Assembly: GCA_944381615.1 (NCBI GenBank)
Contig: CALWLT010000011.1
Coordinates: 1 to 64,000, forward strand
Direction of reading: 5' to 3'
DNA length: 64,000 bases
From: an uncultured Lachnospiraceae bacterium
GTDB taxonomy: Bacteria; Bacillota; Clostridia; Lachnospirales; Lachnospiraceae
The position numbers were made by a program, and so were the translations under genes. The first letter of the stretch is position 1. Each line of letters starts with the position of its first letter. Positions 18,020 through 26,243 of this stretch are shown piece by piece. The notes under the pieces were generated by a model that worked only from the letters and a program-made list of their open reading frames with translations, made no database searches and was not told the DNA's origin.

Positions 18020-19589
18020 ACGGAAGGAGCAGAGCTTTTACGGCCTGCTGGCCGCCGGATATCTGGCGTTTTCCCTGTTGTTCGCGGGGGCGGTGCTGGC
18101 GGTCTATTTTGCCGGAGGCATGATTCTGAATCAGATTGCCCCGCTTCCCGATGTGGCGGGCTTTCTGGAGCGTGCCAGGGAGGACGGGATCAACGACTGG
18201 GGGAGCTTCCGGCCGGAGGAATATCTGGGGGAGGACGCCCTGGTGTTTGTGGCGGAGGATGACGGACGGATTGTGTTTCAGGCCGGTTCAGGGGCGGAGG
18301 TTTCCGCCCCTGATTTTTTGTCCGGCGATCCGGCCTGCATTCCGGAATACGTCTCGGATCAGCAGTTTCTGACGGCGCAGCTGGAAGACGGGCCGCAGGA
18401 GGGCGGAACCCTGATTGCACGGCTGGAGTACCGGGAAAACGGCGAGGCCGCGCTGACCGGCTATCTGCTGCTGGACCGGCAGAGGCGGGCGGCGTCCGGT
18501 TCTCTGTTTCCGGGAAAGGATTCCTTTACGGAGGAAGAACTCCTGTGGCTTTCGGGGACGGACCGGGAGGGAAGAAGGATGTTCCGTCATCCGCTGCCGG
18601 ATGAAAACGGCGGGGGCCGGCAGCTGATTTTCTGTTACCGGGAACCGGATTACCGGGCGTATATCCGGGCCGGCCAGGCGCTGAACGGCCTCTGGTTTCT
18701 GCTGATTCCGGCCGGCCTCCTGATCGCGGGCGGCTGTACGTTTGTGCTCGGGAGAAGAGTCCGGCGGCTTCTCGCGCCCTTTGACGAAGAGATTGCGGGT
18801 TTTGCCAGCGGCCGGACGGGGCGGCTGGCCGGCTATGAGGGGCCGAGGGAACTGGCGCAGATTGCCCGCAATTTCGTCCGCATGGAGGAGAAGCTGGAAA
18901 AGAACGAGGAGGAGCGAAGGAAGCTTCTGGCGGATATTTCTCACGATCTGAAAACGCCGGTTACGGCCATCCGCGGCTATGCGGCGGCGCTGCGCGATCA
19001 GCTGATTTTACCCGGAGGGGAGGGACCGTATCTGGACGCGATTGTCAGCCGGACGGAGCAGGTAAGCCGGCTGCTCTCGGCGTTTCATGAGTACAGCTGT
19101 CTGGATCGTCCCGGCATGCGGGCCGATCGGAGAAAAACGGATCTGAGCGGGATGCTCCGGGATTACCTGGCCGGGCGGTATCAGGAGCTTCAGCTCGCCG
19201 GGTTTTTCCTGGAAGCGGACCTGCCGGAATGGCCGGTGTTCTGCCTGCTGGACGCGGCTCTTTTTGCGCGGGCCATGGAAAATCTGCTGAATAACAGCGT
19301 GGCCTATGCGGGAAAAGGACGCACGGTCTTCGTGTCTCTGCGGGAAAAGGGCGATCGGGCCGTTTTGTCGGTGGCCGACAATGGAGCGGGGATTCCCGAA
19401 GAGATCCGGGAGCATCTGTTTGAACCGTTTGTGACGGGGGACGCGTCGCGGGGCAGCGCGCACGGTTCCGGCCTGGGGCTGGCGATCGTGCGCCAGATCG
19501 TGCTGCTGCACGGCGGGGAAATCCGTCTGGAAAAGGAGCCGGGAGCGGGAAAAACGACGGAATTTGTGATAACGCTCCCGCTATGCTGA
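17991..19589 (+). CDS. Membrane sensor histidine kinase
   Basis: A 532-residue kinase: transmembrane segment about 20-45, an extracellular sensor region about 46-220, a second helix about 228-250, a HAMP-like linker, the DHp domain with the phosphoacceptor His in ISHDLKTPVTAIRGY (about 317), and an ATPase domain with ENLLNNSVAYA, DNGAGIPEEI and GSGLGLAIVRQI. The only plausible start in the overlap is TTG at 17991; GAGGGGG lies 13 bases upstream, so the exact start is uncertain. It pairs with the preceding response regulator; the signal is unknown. Confidence 0.9.
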   Translation: MSTKKQAVCERKEQSFYGLLAAGYLAFSLLFAGAVLAVYFAGGMILNQIAPLPDVAGFLERAREDGINDWGSFRPEEYLGEDALVFVAEDDGRIVFQAGSGAEVSAPDFLSGDPACIPEYVSDQQFLTAQLEDGPQEGGTLIARLEYRENGEAALTGYLLLDRQRRAASGSLFPGKDSFTEEELLWLSGTDREGRRMFRHPLPDENGGGRQLIFCYREPDYRAYIRAGQALNGLWFLLIPAGLLIAGGCTFVLGRRVRRLLAPFDEEIAGFASGRTGRLAGYEGPRELAQIARNFVRMEEKLEKNEEERRKLLADISHDLKTPVTAIRGYAAALRDQLILPGGEGPYLDAIVSRTEQVSRLLSAFHEYSCLDRPGMRADRRKTDLSGMLRDYLAGRYQELQLAGFFLEADLPEWPVFCLLDAALFARAMENLLNNSVAYAGKGRTVFVSLREKGDRAVLSVADNGAGIPEEIREHLFEPFVTGDASRGSAHGSGLGLAIVRQIVLLHGGEIRLEKEPGAGKTTEFVITLPLC

Positions 19590-19681
19590 GAAACCTTTCC
19601 GGATTGTAAGGTTACGGAAAGGGAAAAGAAGGAAACGGGCGGTACAATGAAAGCGCAAAAACAAAAAAAGGAGAGAGAATC

Positions 19682-20263
19682 ATGAAAAAAACAGCGCTTT
19701 TATGGTTGCTTTGCGCCGGGCTTGGCCTGACGGGCTGCTCGGCTCTTCCGGTTTCCCTTTCGGGATCGAAGACCGCGCGGACGGCGGCAAAGGAAACGGC
19801 AAAGGAAACGGACGGGGAGACGGCCAAAGAAACGAAAGAGGAACAGCCGGAGGAGACGGCGCGGGAGACGCAGGCGTGCGGGGAGGGGACGGAGGAAACG
19901 AGTCTGGACGACGATCCGGAACTGAAACTGGCTCTGTACCGCTCGACGGCCGAGACGGTGCAGATGGAAATTACCACCGGGCTGACGACGGAGTACCTGA
20001 GCCCGCTGATCAATTACCCCGCGCTGGTCAGAAAGGACGGGAACGAGCAGATCCTGGAGGATGAAAACGACCTGGAGGAGCTGGGCTTACGGGAGCTTTA
20101 TACGGACGAGCTGCTGGCGGCGGTCGGAGATTTTGATACGGAGCAGCTGGAAATCAGGGAAGACGGAACGGCCATTGTGGGAGATCCGAAGCTTGCGTAC
20201 GTCGTGCTGGGACGGGACGAATACGATTACATCGGGATTGAGGAATTTTACTGCGGCGGCTGA
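19682..20263 (+). CDS. Lipoprotein of unknown function
   Basis: A 193-residue protein with a lipoprotein signal ending LGLTGC (lipidated Cys19). A Thr/Lys/Glu-rich, probably disordered spacer (about 34-72) leads to a folded C-terminal part of about 115 residues. It follows the kinase gene, separated by a hairpin (19594-19622), and TACAAT at 19643-19648 may be part of its own promoter. No family is recognised. Its place next to a two-component system allows, but does not prove, a sensing accessory role. Confidence 0.7.
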   Translation: MKKTALLWLLCAGLGLTGCSALPVSLSGSKTARTAAKETAKETDGETAKETKEEQPEETARETQACGEGTEETSLDDDPELKLALYRSTAETVQMEITTGLTTEYLSPLINYPALVRKDGNEQILEDENDLEELGLRELYTDELLAAVGDFDTEQLEIREDGTAIVGDPKLAYVVLGRDEYDYIGIEEFYCGG

Positions 20264-20323
20264 TCGCGCGGCGCGGGATAAAAGCGGATGCAGGTTAAGA
20301 TTCTGCGCGGAGCTAAACGTCTG

Positions 20324-20425
20324 TGCGGGCTGAATATCCATGCGGGCGGAATATCTGTGCGGGCGCAATATCTGTACGGGCTGAATATTTGCGTGGTGGA
20401 AGATTTTATACGGGCCGGAATTTTG
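20324..20425 (+). repeat. 17-bp degenerate tandem repeat (six units) upstream of galE
   Basis: Units start at 20324, 20341, 20358, 20375, 20392 and 20409, exactly 17 bp apart, with consensus TGCGGGCGGAATATCTG. The fifth unit is the most diverged. The period is not a multiple of three, so this is not a coding repeat. It lies between the lipoprotein gene and the galE promoter. Confidence 0.85.
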
Positions 20426-20429
20426 CGGA

Positions 20430-20458
20430 TTGTATTCCTGCGGTTCTCTGTATATAAT
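20430..20458 (+). promoter_or_regulatory. galE promoter
   Basis: TTGTAT (20430-20435), a 17-bp spacer and TATAAT (20453-20458) lie immediately downstream of the 17-bp repeats. Confidence 0.7.
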
Positions 20459-20491
20459 AAAGGGAGAACAATCGCAAGGAGGATAAACGCT

Positions 20492-21508
20492 ATGGCAATT
20501 TTGGTAACGGGCGGCGCGGGCTACATCGGCAGCCATACCTGTGTGGAGCTTCTGAATGCCGGTTATGAGGTGGTCGTGCTGGACAACCTCTACAATTCCA
20601 GCGAGGAGGCGCTCCGGCGGGTCGAGCAGATTACGGGGAAGAAGGTTTCCTTTTATCAGGCGGATCTGCTGGACTATCCGGCGGTGGAGGCGGTTTTCGA
20701 GAAAGAGCCGATCGACTCGGTCATTCATTTTGCCGGGCTGAAGGCCGTGGGGGAATCCGTTGCCAAGCCGCTGGAGTATTATCACAATAATATCACGGGG
20801 ACGCTGAATCTCTGCGATGTGATGCGCCGCCACGGAGTGAAGAAGATTATTTTCAGCTCGTCGGCGACGGTGTACGGAGATCCGGCGTTTGTGCCGATCA
20901 CGGAGGAATGCCCCAAGGGGACGATCACGAATCCGTACGGCCAGACGAAGGGGATGCTGGAACAGATTCTGTCGGATCTGCATGTGGCGGATCCGGAGTG
21001 GAACGTCGTGCTGCTGCGCTACTTCAATCCCATCGGCGCGCATCCGAGCGGCCTGATCGGCGAGGACCCCAAGGGGATTCCCAACAATCTGGTGCCGTAT
21101 ATCGCGCAGGTGGCGGTCGGCAAGCTGGCGTGCCTGGGCGTGTTTGGCGACGATTATCCGACGCACGACGGGACGGGCGTGCGCGACTATATTCATGTGG
21201 TGGATCTGGCGGTCGGCCATGTGAAGGCGTTAAAGAAGCTGGAGGAGAAACCGGCCGTCTCCATTTATAACCTGGGAACCGGCAAGGGCTACAGCGTGCT
21301 GGACGTGCTGAAGGCGTACGAGAAGGCCTGCGGAAAGAAGCTTCCGTATGAGATCAAGCCGCGCCGCGCCGGAGATATCGCTACCTGCTATGCGGATGCT
21401 TCCAAGGCGAAACGGGAGCTTGGCTGGGAGGCGAAATACGGCATCGAGGAGATGTGCGCCGATTCCTGGAGATGGCAGTCCAAAAATCCGGACGGCTACA
21501 GAAGCTGA
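20492..21508 (+). CDS. galE: UDP-glucose 4-epimerase
   Basis: A 338-residue extended SDR interconverting UDP-glucose and UDP-galactose. It has the Rossmann motif [10 protein letters not shown] (residues 6-15), DNLYNSS, the catalytic SSSATVYG and the YGQTKGM Tyr-Lys pair, [12 protein letters not shown], and the C-terminal [16 protein letters not shown] at 20476-20482 fixes the ATG at 20492; an upstream frame through the 17-bp repeats is not coding. It is monocistronic and could supply UDP-galactose for glycans. Confidence 0.96.
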   Translation: MAILVTGGAGYIGSHTCVELLNAGYEVVVLDNLYNSSEEALRRVEQITGKKVSFYQADLLDYPAVEAVFEKEPIDSVIHFAGLKAVGESVAKPLEYYHNNITGTLNLCDVMRRHGVKKIIFSSSATVYGDPAFVPITEECPKGTITNPYGQTKGMLEQILSDLHVADPEWNVVLLRYFNPIGAHPSGLIGEDPKGIPNNLVPYIAQVAVGKLACLGVFGDDYPTHDGTGVRDYIHVVDLAVGHVKALKKLEEKPAVSIYNLGTGKGYSVLDVLKAYEKACGKKLPYEIKPRRAGDIATCYADASKAKRELGWEAKYGIEEMCADSWRWQSKNPDGYRS

Positions 21509-21600
21509 GCGGGGACGCCGGGAAACCGGGAATCCGGGCGCGGCAGAGATTGCAGATGCCGCGCCGCGCTCAGAAAAAGACGGAGAAAGCGGAATCTAAA

Positions 21601-21645
21601 ACAGAAGACGGAAAGACAGAGGACGGAAAAACAGAATACAGAAAA
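21601..21645 (+). repeat. Three 15-bp A-rich tandem units
   Basis: ACAGAAGACGGAAAG, ACAGAGGACGGAAAA and ACAGAATACAGAAAA follow one another between galE and its terminator. The region shows no good ribosome-binding site or family match, so I read it as noncoding slippage repeats. Confidence 0.6.
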
Positions 21646-21656
21646 ACACAGAGAAG

Positions 21657-21695
21657 TGCCGGAACGGGAATCCAGTTTCTGGCATTTCTTTTTTC
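21657..21695 (+). terminator. Intrinsic terminator after galE
   Basis: TGCCGGAA (21657-21664) pairs with TTTCTGGCA-side bases ending at 21684 (one G-U), followed by a T-rich tract to about 21695. The tract directly abuts the -35 of the next promoter. Confidence 0.6.
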
Positions 21696-21737
21696 TTGCG
21701 CGGAGGCGGCGGGTGTGCTAAAATAGAACATATGTTC
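21696..21737 (+). promoter_or_regulatory. LexA-controlled promoter (SOS box)
   Basis: TTGCGC (21696-21701), a 17-bp spacer and TAAAAT (21719-21724) are followed at once by GAACATATGTTC (21726-21737). This is a perfect match to the core Gram-positive LexA/DinR box GAACnnnnGTTC and a full palindrome. Bound LexA would cover the transcription start. Confidence 0.75.
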
Positions 21738-21799
21738 GATCAGTGAGAACAAAAAACGAAAATCCTGCCGGGCAGGAGGGAAGAAAGGGGGCGGAGGCG

Positions 21800-23368
21800 A
21801 TGCTGATTCAGGAGGGGTTAAGCCTGGAGGAGAAGCTCAAGATCCTGACGGACGCGGCGCGGTACGATGTGTCCTGCACCTCTAGCGGCGTGGGGCGCAG
21901 GGGAAAGGACGGCTTTCTGGGAAACAGCCGGACCGACGGGATCTGTCACAGCTTTTCGGCCGACGGCAGGTGCATTTCGCTGCTGAAGATCCTGCTTACG
22001 AATCAGTGTATTTATGACTGCCGCTATTGTGTGAACCGCCGCAGCAACGATACGCTGCGGACCGCGTTTACGCCGGAGGAGATCGGTACGCTGACGATGG
22101 AATTTTACCGCAGGAATTATATTGAGGGGCTGTTTTTAAGCTCGGGCGTGCTGGACACGCCGGATTACACGATGGAGCAGATTTACCGCGCGCTGCTGCT
22201 GCTTCGCAGGGAATACCGCTTTAACGGATACATTCATGTGAAGGCGATTCCGGGGGCGGATCCGGCCCTGATCGAGATGACGGGATACCTGGCGGACCGC
22301 ATGAGCGTGAACCTGGAGCTGCCGACGGCCGGCGGCTTGAGGACGCTGGCGCCGGCGAAGACGAGAGAGAAGATTTTAAAGCCGATGCGGCAGATCCAGC
22401 TGGGGATTGCCAGGCAGCTGGAGCGGGAGGGGCGTCTGGAGAGCCGCGGGATCCGGATGGACTCGATCGGCCGGGAGCCTTCCCTGCCGGATCCGGCTTC
22501 CGCTTTGGAGGAAGGGAGCGGGCATCTGAAAACCGGCCGCCCGGTCCTGGCAGAGGGGAGCAAAAGCCCGGAAAAGGGGCGGCCCGCTTTAATGGACGAC
22601 GGCGGTTCGCGGGAGGGGCGGCCGCGGGCCATCCCGGGGAAGTCGGTATACGGGAATTTCGGATTGGGGCGCGTGTCCGCGTACCGGCCGTATTTTGTGC
22701 CGGCGGGCCAGAGCACGCAGCTGATTGTGGGCGCGACGCCGGAGAGCGATTATCAGATGATGGCGGTGGCGGAAGCGCTCTACCGGAATTTCGGGCTGAA
22801 GCGGGTCTTTTATTCGGCCTTCGTGCGCGTCAATGACGACAGCCTGCTTCCGGAGCTCCCGGGCGGGCCGCCGCTTTTGCGGGAACACCGCCTCTATCAG
22901 GCGGACTGGCTGATGCGCTATTACGGGTTTGCCGCGTCGGAGCTTCTGGACGAGGCGCGGCCCAATTTTAACCTGTTTCTGGATCCCAAGTGCGACTGGG
23001 CGCTACGGCATCTGGAACAGTTTCCCGTGGAGATCAATCGCGCGCCCTACGAGACGCTTCTGCGGGTGCCGGGCGTCGGCGTGAAGTCTGCGGTCAGGAT
23101 TGTGGCGGCCAGACGGCGGTCGGCGCTGCGCTTTGAGGATCTGAAGCGGATCGGCGTGGTCCTGAAGCGGGCGGCGTATTTTATTACCTGCTCGGGACGG
23201 ATGATGACGCCGGTCAGGCTGCAAGAGGACGCGATAGCGGCCGCCCTGCTGGGCGAGGAGCGCCGCCGCCTGCCGTTTGATTCGTCCGGCCTGTACCGCC
23301 AGCTGTCTTTGTTTGACGATTTTCATCTGCAGGAAGGAGAGAAAAGCCATGGTTCTTTATGTGTGTGA
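21800..23368 (+). CDS. Putative DNA modification/repair radical SAM protein
   Basis: A 522-residue protein of the TIGR03916-like radical SAM family. The [4Fe-4S]/SAM cysteine motif CIYDCRYC (CxxxCxxC) is near residues 71-78, and the C-terminal helix-hairpin-helix-like segment VEINRAPYETLLRVPGVGVKSAVRIVAARR suggests DNA binding. A low-complexity Pro/Gly/Ser/Glu-rich insert of about 70 residues (about 218-290) makes it longer than usual for the family. The ATG at 21800 is preferred, with AAAGGGGG upstream. It overlaps its usual partner gene by 20 bases. The LexA box upstream supports a DNA-damage role. Confidence 0.85.
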   Translation: MLIQEGLSLEEKLKILTDAARYDVSCTSSGVGRRGKDGFLGNSRTDGICHSFSADGRCISLLKILLTNQCIYDCRYCVNRRSNDTLRTAFTPEEIGTLTMEFYRRNYIEGLFLSSGVLDTPDYTMEQIYRALLLLRREYRFNGYIHVKAIPGADPALIEMTGYLADRMSVNLELPTAGGLRTLAPAKTREKILKPMRQIQLGIARQLEREGRLESRGIRMDSIGREPSLPDPASALEEGSGHLKTGRPVLAEGSKSPEKGRPALMDDGGSREGRPRAIPGKSVYGNFGLGRVSAYRPYFVPAGQSTQLIVGATPESDYQMMAVAEALYRNFGLKRVFYSAFVRVNDDSLLPELPGGPPLLREHRLYQADWLMRYYGFAASELLDEARPNFNLFLDPKCDWALRHLEQFPVEINRAPYETLLRVPGVGVKSAVRIVAARRRSALRFEDLKRIGVVLKRAAYFITCSGRMMTPVRLQEDAIAAALLGEERRRLPFDSSGLYRQLSLFDDFHLQEGEKSHGSLCV

Positions 23369-24113
23369 GGACAGCACGGAGGGGATCCTGTGCGGAGTTT
23401 ACGACGCATGGGCGAGCCGGCTGGGGCATGATCGCGTGGGCCTGGCGCTGGCCGGCGCTTATAATTATGAGATGTTTACGGAGTACCGTCCGGTGCTGAC
23501 GGATCGCGCAAAGGCGCAGAAGGTCGAGCGGGCCGTCCGCGGGAAGATTTCGGAGCGGGCCTGGCGCTGGGTATACCGGGCCACGCTGAGCCGGGAAAAA
23601 GAGAAGGCGGACGCGGTGTACCGGTTTCTGATCCATGGCTTTCACATCGGGGAGGCGGTCACGCAGTGCCTGCAGATCCCGCAGGTGCACGCGCTGTTTG
23701 CCCTGAACCGGGCGGTGGCCTGCGAGGCGCACCATCAGAAGGAATTCCTGCGCTTTTCGCAGCTGCCGGATCGGGTGCTTTTTGCGCGGATCGGGCCGAA
23801 GCATGACGTGACGCCGCTTTTGATGCCGTATTTCTGTGACCGGATGCCGTCGGAGCGATTTGTGATCTGGGATGCGGGGCACGAGCGGGCCGGCGTTCAT
23901 GTAAAGGGCGGTCTCTGGTATTTGCTTGCCGGCCGGGAAGCGGCCCGCGCCGCCGCGCTGGAGAAGGAGACGGACGCCGGGCGCTACGCTTTGCTGTGGC
24001 AGATTTTTTTTGACAGCGTCGCGATCCCGGAGCGGAAAAATGAGGCCTGCCAGCGGACGCACCTTCCGCTTCGCTACCGCCCGTATATGACGGAACGGTT
24101 TTCCCGTTCCTGA
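23349..24113 (+). CDS. TIGR03915-type putative DNA repair partner protein
   Basis: A 254-residue protein starting VLYVCEDSTEGILCGVYDAW after the initiator. This pattern is characteristic of the family that accompanies, or is fused to uracil-DNA-glycosylase-like domains beside, the radical SAM repair protein. HHQKEFLRFSQLPDRVLFARIGPKHDVTPLL and RHFVIWDAGHERA-like segments (here RFVIWDAGHERAGVH) are visible. It is translationally coupled to the radical SAM gene and shares its LexA-type promoter. The exact chemistry is not established. Confidence 0.8.
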   Translation: MVLYVCEDSTEGILCGVYDAWASRLGHDRVGLALAGAYNYEMFTEYRPVLTDRAKAQKVERAVRGKISERAWRWVYRATLSREKEKADAVYRFLIHGFHIGEAVTQCLQIPQVHALFALNRAVACEAHHQKEFLRFSQLPDRVLFARIGPKHDVTPLLMPYFCDRMPSERFVIWDAGHERAGVHVKGGLWYLLAGREAARAAALEKETDAGRYALLWQIFFDSVAIPERKNEACQRTHLPLRYRPYMTERFSRS

Positions 24114-24347
24114 GGCGGGAAGAAAAGCGGGGAGAAGCGAGGGGGAATATTAAGAAAATACGGACGGAAAAATGCCGCAGGATCAGGGGCGGACGGGGAA
24201 TATTCTTACAATTTCTTTCTTTTTTCGAAAGACGGGGCGATATTTTTTAGCTATTGTTAATATTTCGTTCACATTTTGGACATAATTTGTTTTTATTATA
24301 TCGGCGTAGGCAAAAGAAATTTGCTTCAAAAAAGAGGAGATGGAATT

Positions 24348-24710
24348 ATGAAAAAAAATCTGACGAAGACAGCAGCAGCCCTGATGATGAGCGCGCTGGT
24401 AGCGGCGTCTGCCCTGACCGCGTGCGGCGGCACGGATGCCGGCAGCACGACGGAAGCGGCGACGGAAGCCGTGACCGAGGCGGAGACGGAAGCGGCCGAG
24501 ACCGAAGCGGAGACGGAAGCGGCCGAGGCGGAGACCGAGGCGGCTGACGCAGCGGAGGAGGAGACCGAGGCAGCGGAGGACGCGGCGGAAGAGACCGAGG
24601 CGGCTGACGCGGCTGAGGAAGAGACCGAGGCGGCTGACGCAGCTGAGGAAGAGACCGAGGCAGCAGAGGACGTGGCAGTGGAGGCAGAGACCGAAGCGGC
24701 GGCCGAGTAA
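24348..24710 (+). CDS. Small Glu/Ala/Thr-repeat lipoprotein
   Basis: A 120-residue protein with a lipoprotein signal (LTAC, Cys26 region). Everything after it is a low-complexity E/T/A/D run. At the DNA level, four 30-bp units (24541-24660) encode the decapeptide pattern ETEAADAAEE. No folded domain is visible, so it may be an acidic surface spacer. GAGGAGATGG precedes the ATG at 24348. Function unknown. Confidence 0.7.
   Translation: MKKNLTKTAAALMMSALVAASALTACGGTDAGSTTEAATEAVTEAETEAAETEAETEAAEAETEAADAAEEETEAAEDAAEETEAADAAEEETEAADAAEEETEAAEDVAVEAETEAAAE
24541..24660 (+). repeat. Four 30-bp in-frame tandem repeats
   Basis: Units begin at 24541, 24571, 24601 and 24631, and each ends in GAGACCGAGG. 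The third and fourth differ at only a few positions, suggesting recent slippage duplication within the lipoprotein gene. Confidence 0.9.
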
Positions 24711-24855
24711 AGCCGTTTTGACAGCGGACGGGCGATCCGGCGTACGGCCGGGAGCGCGGCCGCAGCGAAGATCGATGAGCGGATTTTCATTCGTTTTGCC
24801 CGGGGCGGATCGGCAGAGAGACGCCCGGGTTAAGAAAATCGTAAGGAGCAGCCGG

Positions 24856-24911
24856 TTGACAGCCGGCCGCTCTTTTTATATACTAAGTGTACTAATAGAA
24901 TTAATACACTT
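24856..24911 (+). promoter_or_regulatory. GntR-operon promoter with a palindromic operator
   Basis: TTGACA (24856-24861) and TATACT (24879-24884) have a 17-bp spacer. Immediately after the -10, AAGTGTACTAAT (24885-24896) and ATTAATACACTT (24900-24911) form an inverted repeat with one mismatch and a 3-bp centre. Position and form fit an operator for the YtrA-type GntR repressor encoded 54 bases downstream. Confidence 0.8.
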
Positions 24912-24964
24912 AATTCATGCAGTACATGAAACCGGAGGCAAGAAAGACAGAAAGGAAGGAGCTT

Positions 24965-25381
24965 ATGATTCTCATTGATTATAAGGATCGAAGGCCCATC
25001 TACGAGCAGGTCGTGGAAAAGATTGCCGATCTGATTGTGCGGGGGATTCTGGAACAGGACAGCCAGCTCCCCTCTGTCCGCAGCCTGGCCACGGATCTGG
25101 CCATCAATCCCAACACGATTCAGCGGGCGTACGCCGAACTGGAACGGCAGGGGTATATTTATTCGGTCAGAGGGCGGGGAAGCTTCGTGGCGGAGAATTA
25201 TCCGATCCGGGAGCAGAAGAAGCGGGCCCTGTTCGAGGCGCTTAAGCGCCTGGTCGAGGAGGCCGGGGCGCTGGGAATTTCGATGCTGGAGTTTCAGGAG
25301 CAGGTCATTCAGGATTACGGCAGTTTGGAAGGAGGAAGAAGGGATGATAGAAGCGGTCGGACTGACGAAACGGTTTTCTGA
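24965..25381 (+). CDS. GntR-family (YtrA-type) transcriptional regulator
   Basis: A 138-residue protein with an N-terminal winged helix (RRPIYEQVVEKIADLIVRG ... LPSVRSLATDLAINPNTIQRAYAELERQGYIYSVRGRGSFV) and only a short C-terminal helical tail, the YtrA subfamily form. AAGGAG precedes the ATG at 24965. It probably represses its own operon through the palindrome at 24885-24911. It overlaps the ABC ATPase gene by 38 bases. Confidence 0.92.
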   Translation: MILIDYKDRRPIYEQVVEKIADLIVRGILEQDSQLPSVRSLATDLAINPNTIQRAYAELERQGYIYSVRGRGSFVAENYPIREQKKRALFEALKRLVEEAGALGISMLEFQEQVIQDYGSLEGGRRDDRSGRTDETVF

Positions 25382-26243
25382 TATTACGGCGGTGGATCAC
25401 ATCAACGCGACGATCCGGGAGGGCAGCGTGTTTGGCCTCATCGGGACCAACGGGGCCGGGAAAAGTACGTTTCTGCGGCTGGCGGCCGGGATTTTAAAAC
25501 CGGATGAGGGAAAGATCCTCATCGACGGGGAAGAGGTGTTTGAGAACACGGCGGTAAAATCCCGGTTTTTCTATATTTCGGACGATGCGCATTTTCTGAG
25601 CAACGCGACGGCGAAGGACATGGCGGTCTTTTATCAGAGCGCGTACCCGGATTTTGACACGGCGCGGTTTTTTGCGCTGCTGGCGGGCTTTGATCTGGGA
25701 AAGGACCGCAAGATCAACACGTATTCCAAGGGCATGAAGAAGCAGCTTTCCGTGCTTCTGGGAATCTGCGCCGGCACGCGCTATATTTTCTGCGACGAGA
25801 CGTTTGACGGCCTGGATCCGGTCATGCGCCAGGCGGTCAAAAGCCTGTTTGCCAACGACATGGAGGAGCGGAAGCTGACGCCGATCATCGCGTCGCACAA
25901 TCTGCGCGAGCTGGAGGACATCTGCGATCATGTGGGCCTTCTGCACAAGGGAGGGATCCTTCTGTCGCGGGATCTGGATGACATGAAGCTCAACATCCAC
26001 AAGATCCAGTGCGTGCTGCAGCCGGAGAGCGAGGAGCGGCTCCTGGCGGAGCTTGACGTGGTCAGGACGGAGAAAAGGGGCAGCCTTTTGACGCTGACGG
26101 TCAGGGGGAAGCGGGAGGAAATCAGCGCGCGCATGCAGGCGTATCATCCGGTCTTTTTCGAGATGATTCCGCTTTCTTTAGAGGAAATCTTTATCAGTGA
26201 GACGGAGGTGGCAGGGTATGATATCAAAACGCTTATTTTTTAA
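25344..26243 (+). CDS. ABC transporter ATP-binding protein (YtrB-like)
   Basis: A 299-residue ATPase with Walker A GTNGAGKST near 36-44. The signature region is degenerate (YSKGMKKQLSVLLG). Walker B is YIFCDETFDGLDP, with Thr-Phe where most ABC proteins have Pro-x, and the H-loop is SHNLRELEDICD. AAGGAGG precedes the ATG at 25344. It overlaps the regulator by 38 bases and the permease by 26. In B. subtilis, related YtrA-controlled transporters respond to cell-wall stress; the substrate here is unknown. Confidence 0.9.
   Translation: MIEAVGLTKRFSDITAVDHINATIREGSVFGLIGTNGAGKSTFLRLAAGILKPDEGKILIDGEEVFENTAVKSRFFYISDDAHFLSNATAKDMAVFYQSAYPDFDTARFFALLAGFDLGKDRKINTYSKGMKKQLSVLLGICAGTRYIFCDETFDGLDPVMRQAVKSLFANDMEERKLTPIIASHNLRELEDICDHVGLLHKGGILLSRDLDDMKLNIHKIQCVLQPESEERLLAELDVVRTEKRGSLLTLTVRGKREEISARMQAYHPVFFEMIPLSLEEIFISETEVAGYDIKTLIF

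Noticed and set aside
20288..20491. N-terminal extension of galE through the 17-bp repeats
   Set aside because: GalE has its normal length and N-terminus from 20492 with AAGGAGG, and the promoter lies within the supposed extension.
21509..21656. Small gene in the A-rich repeats after galE
   Set aside because: No ribosome-binding site, and the translation is a Lys/Thr/Glu repeat that runs into a terminator.
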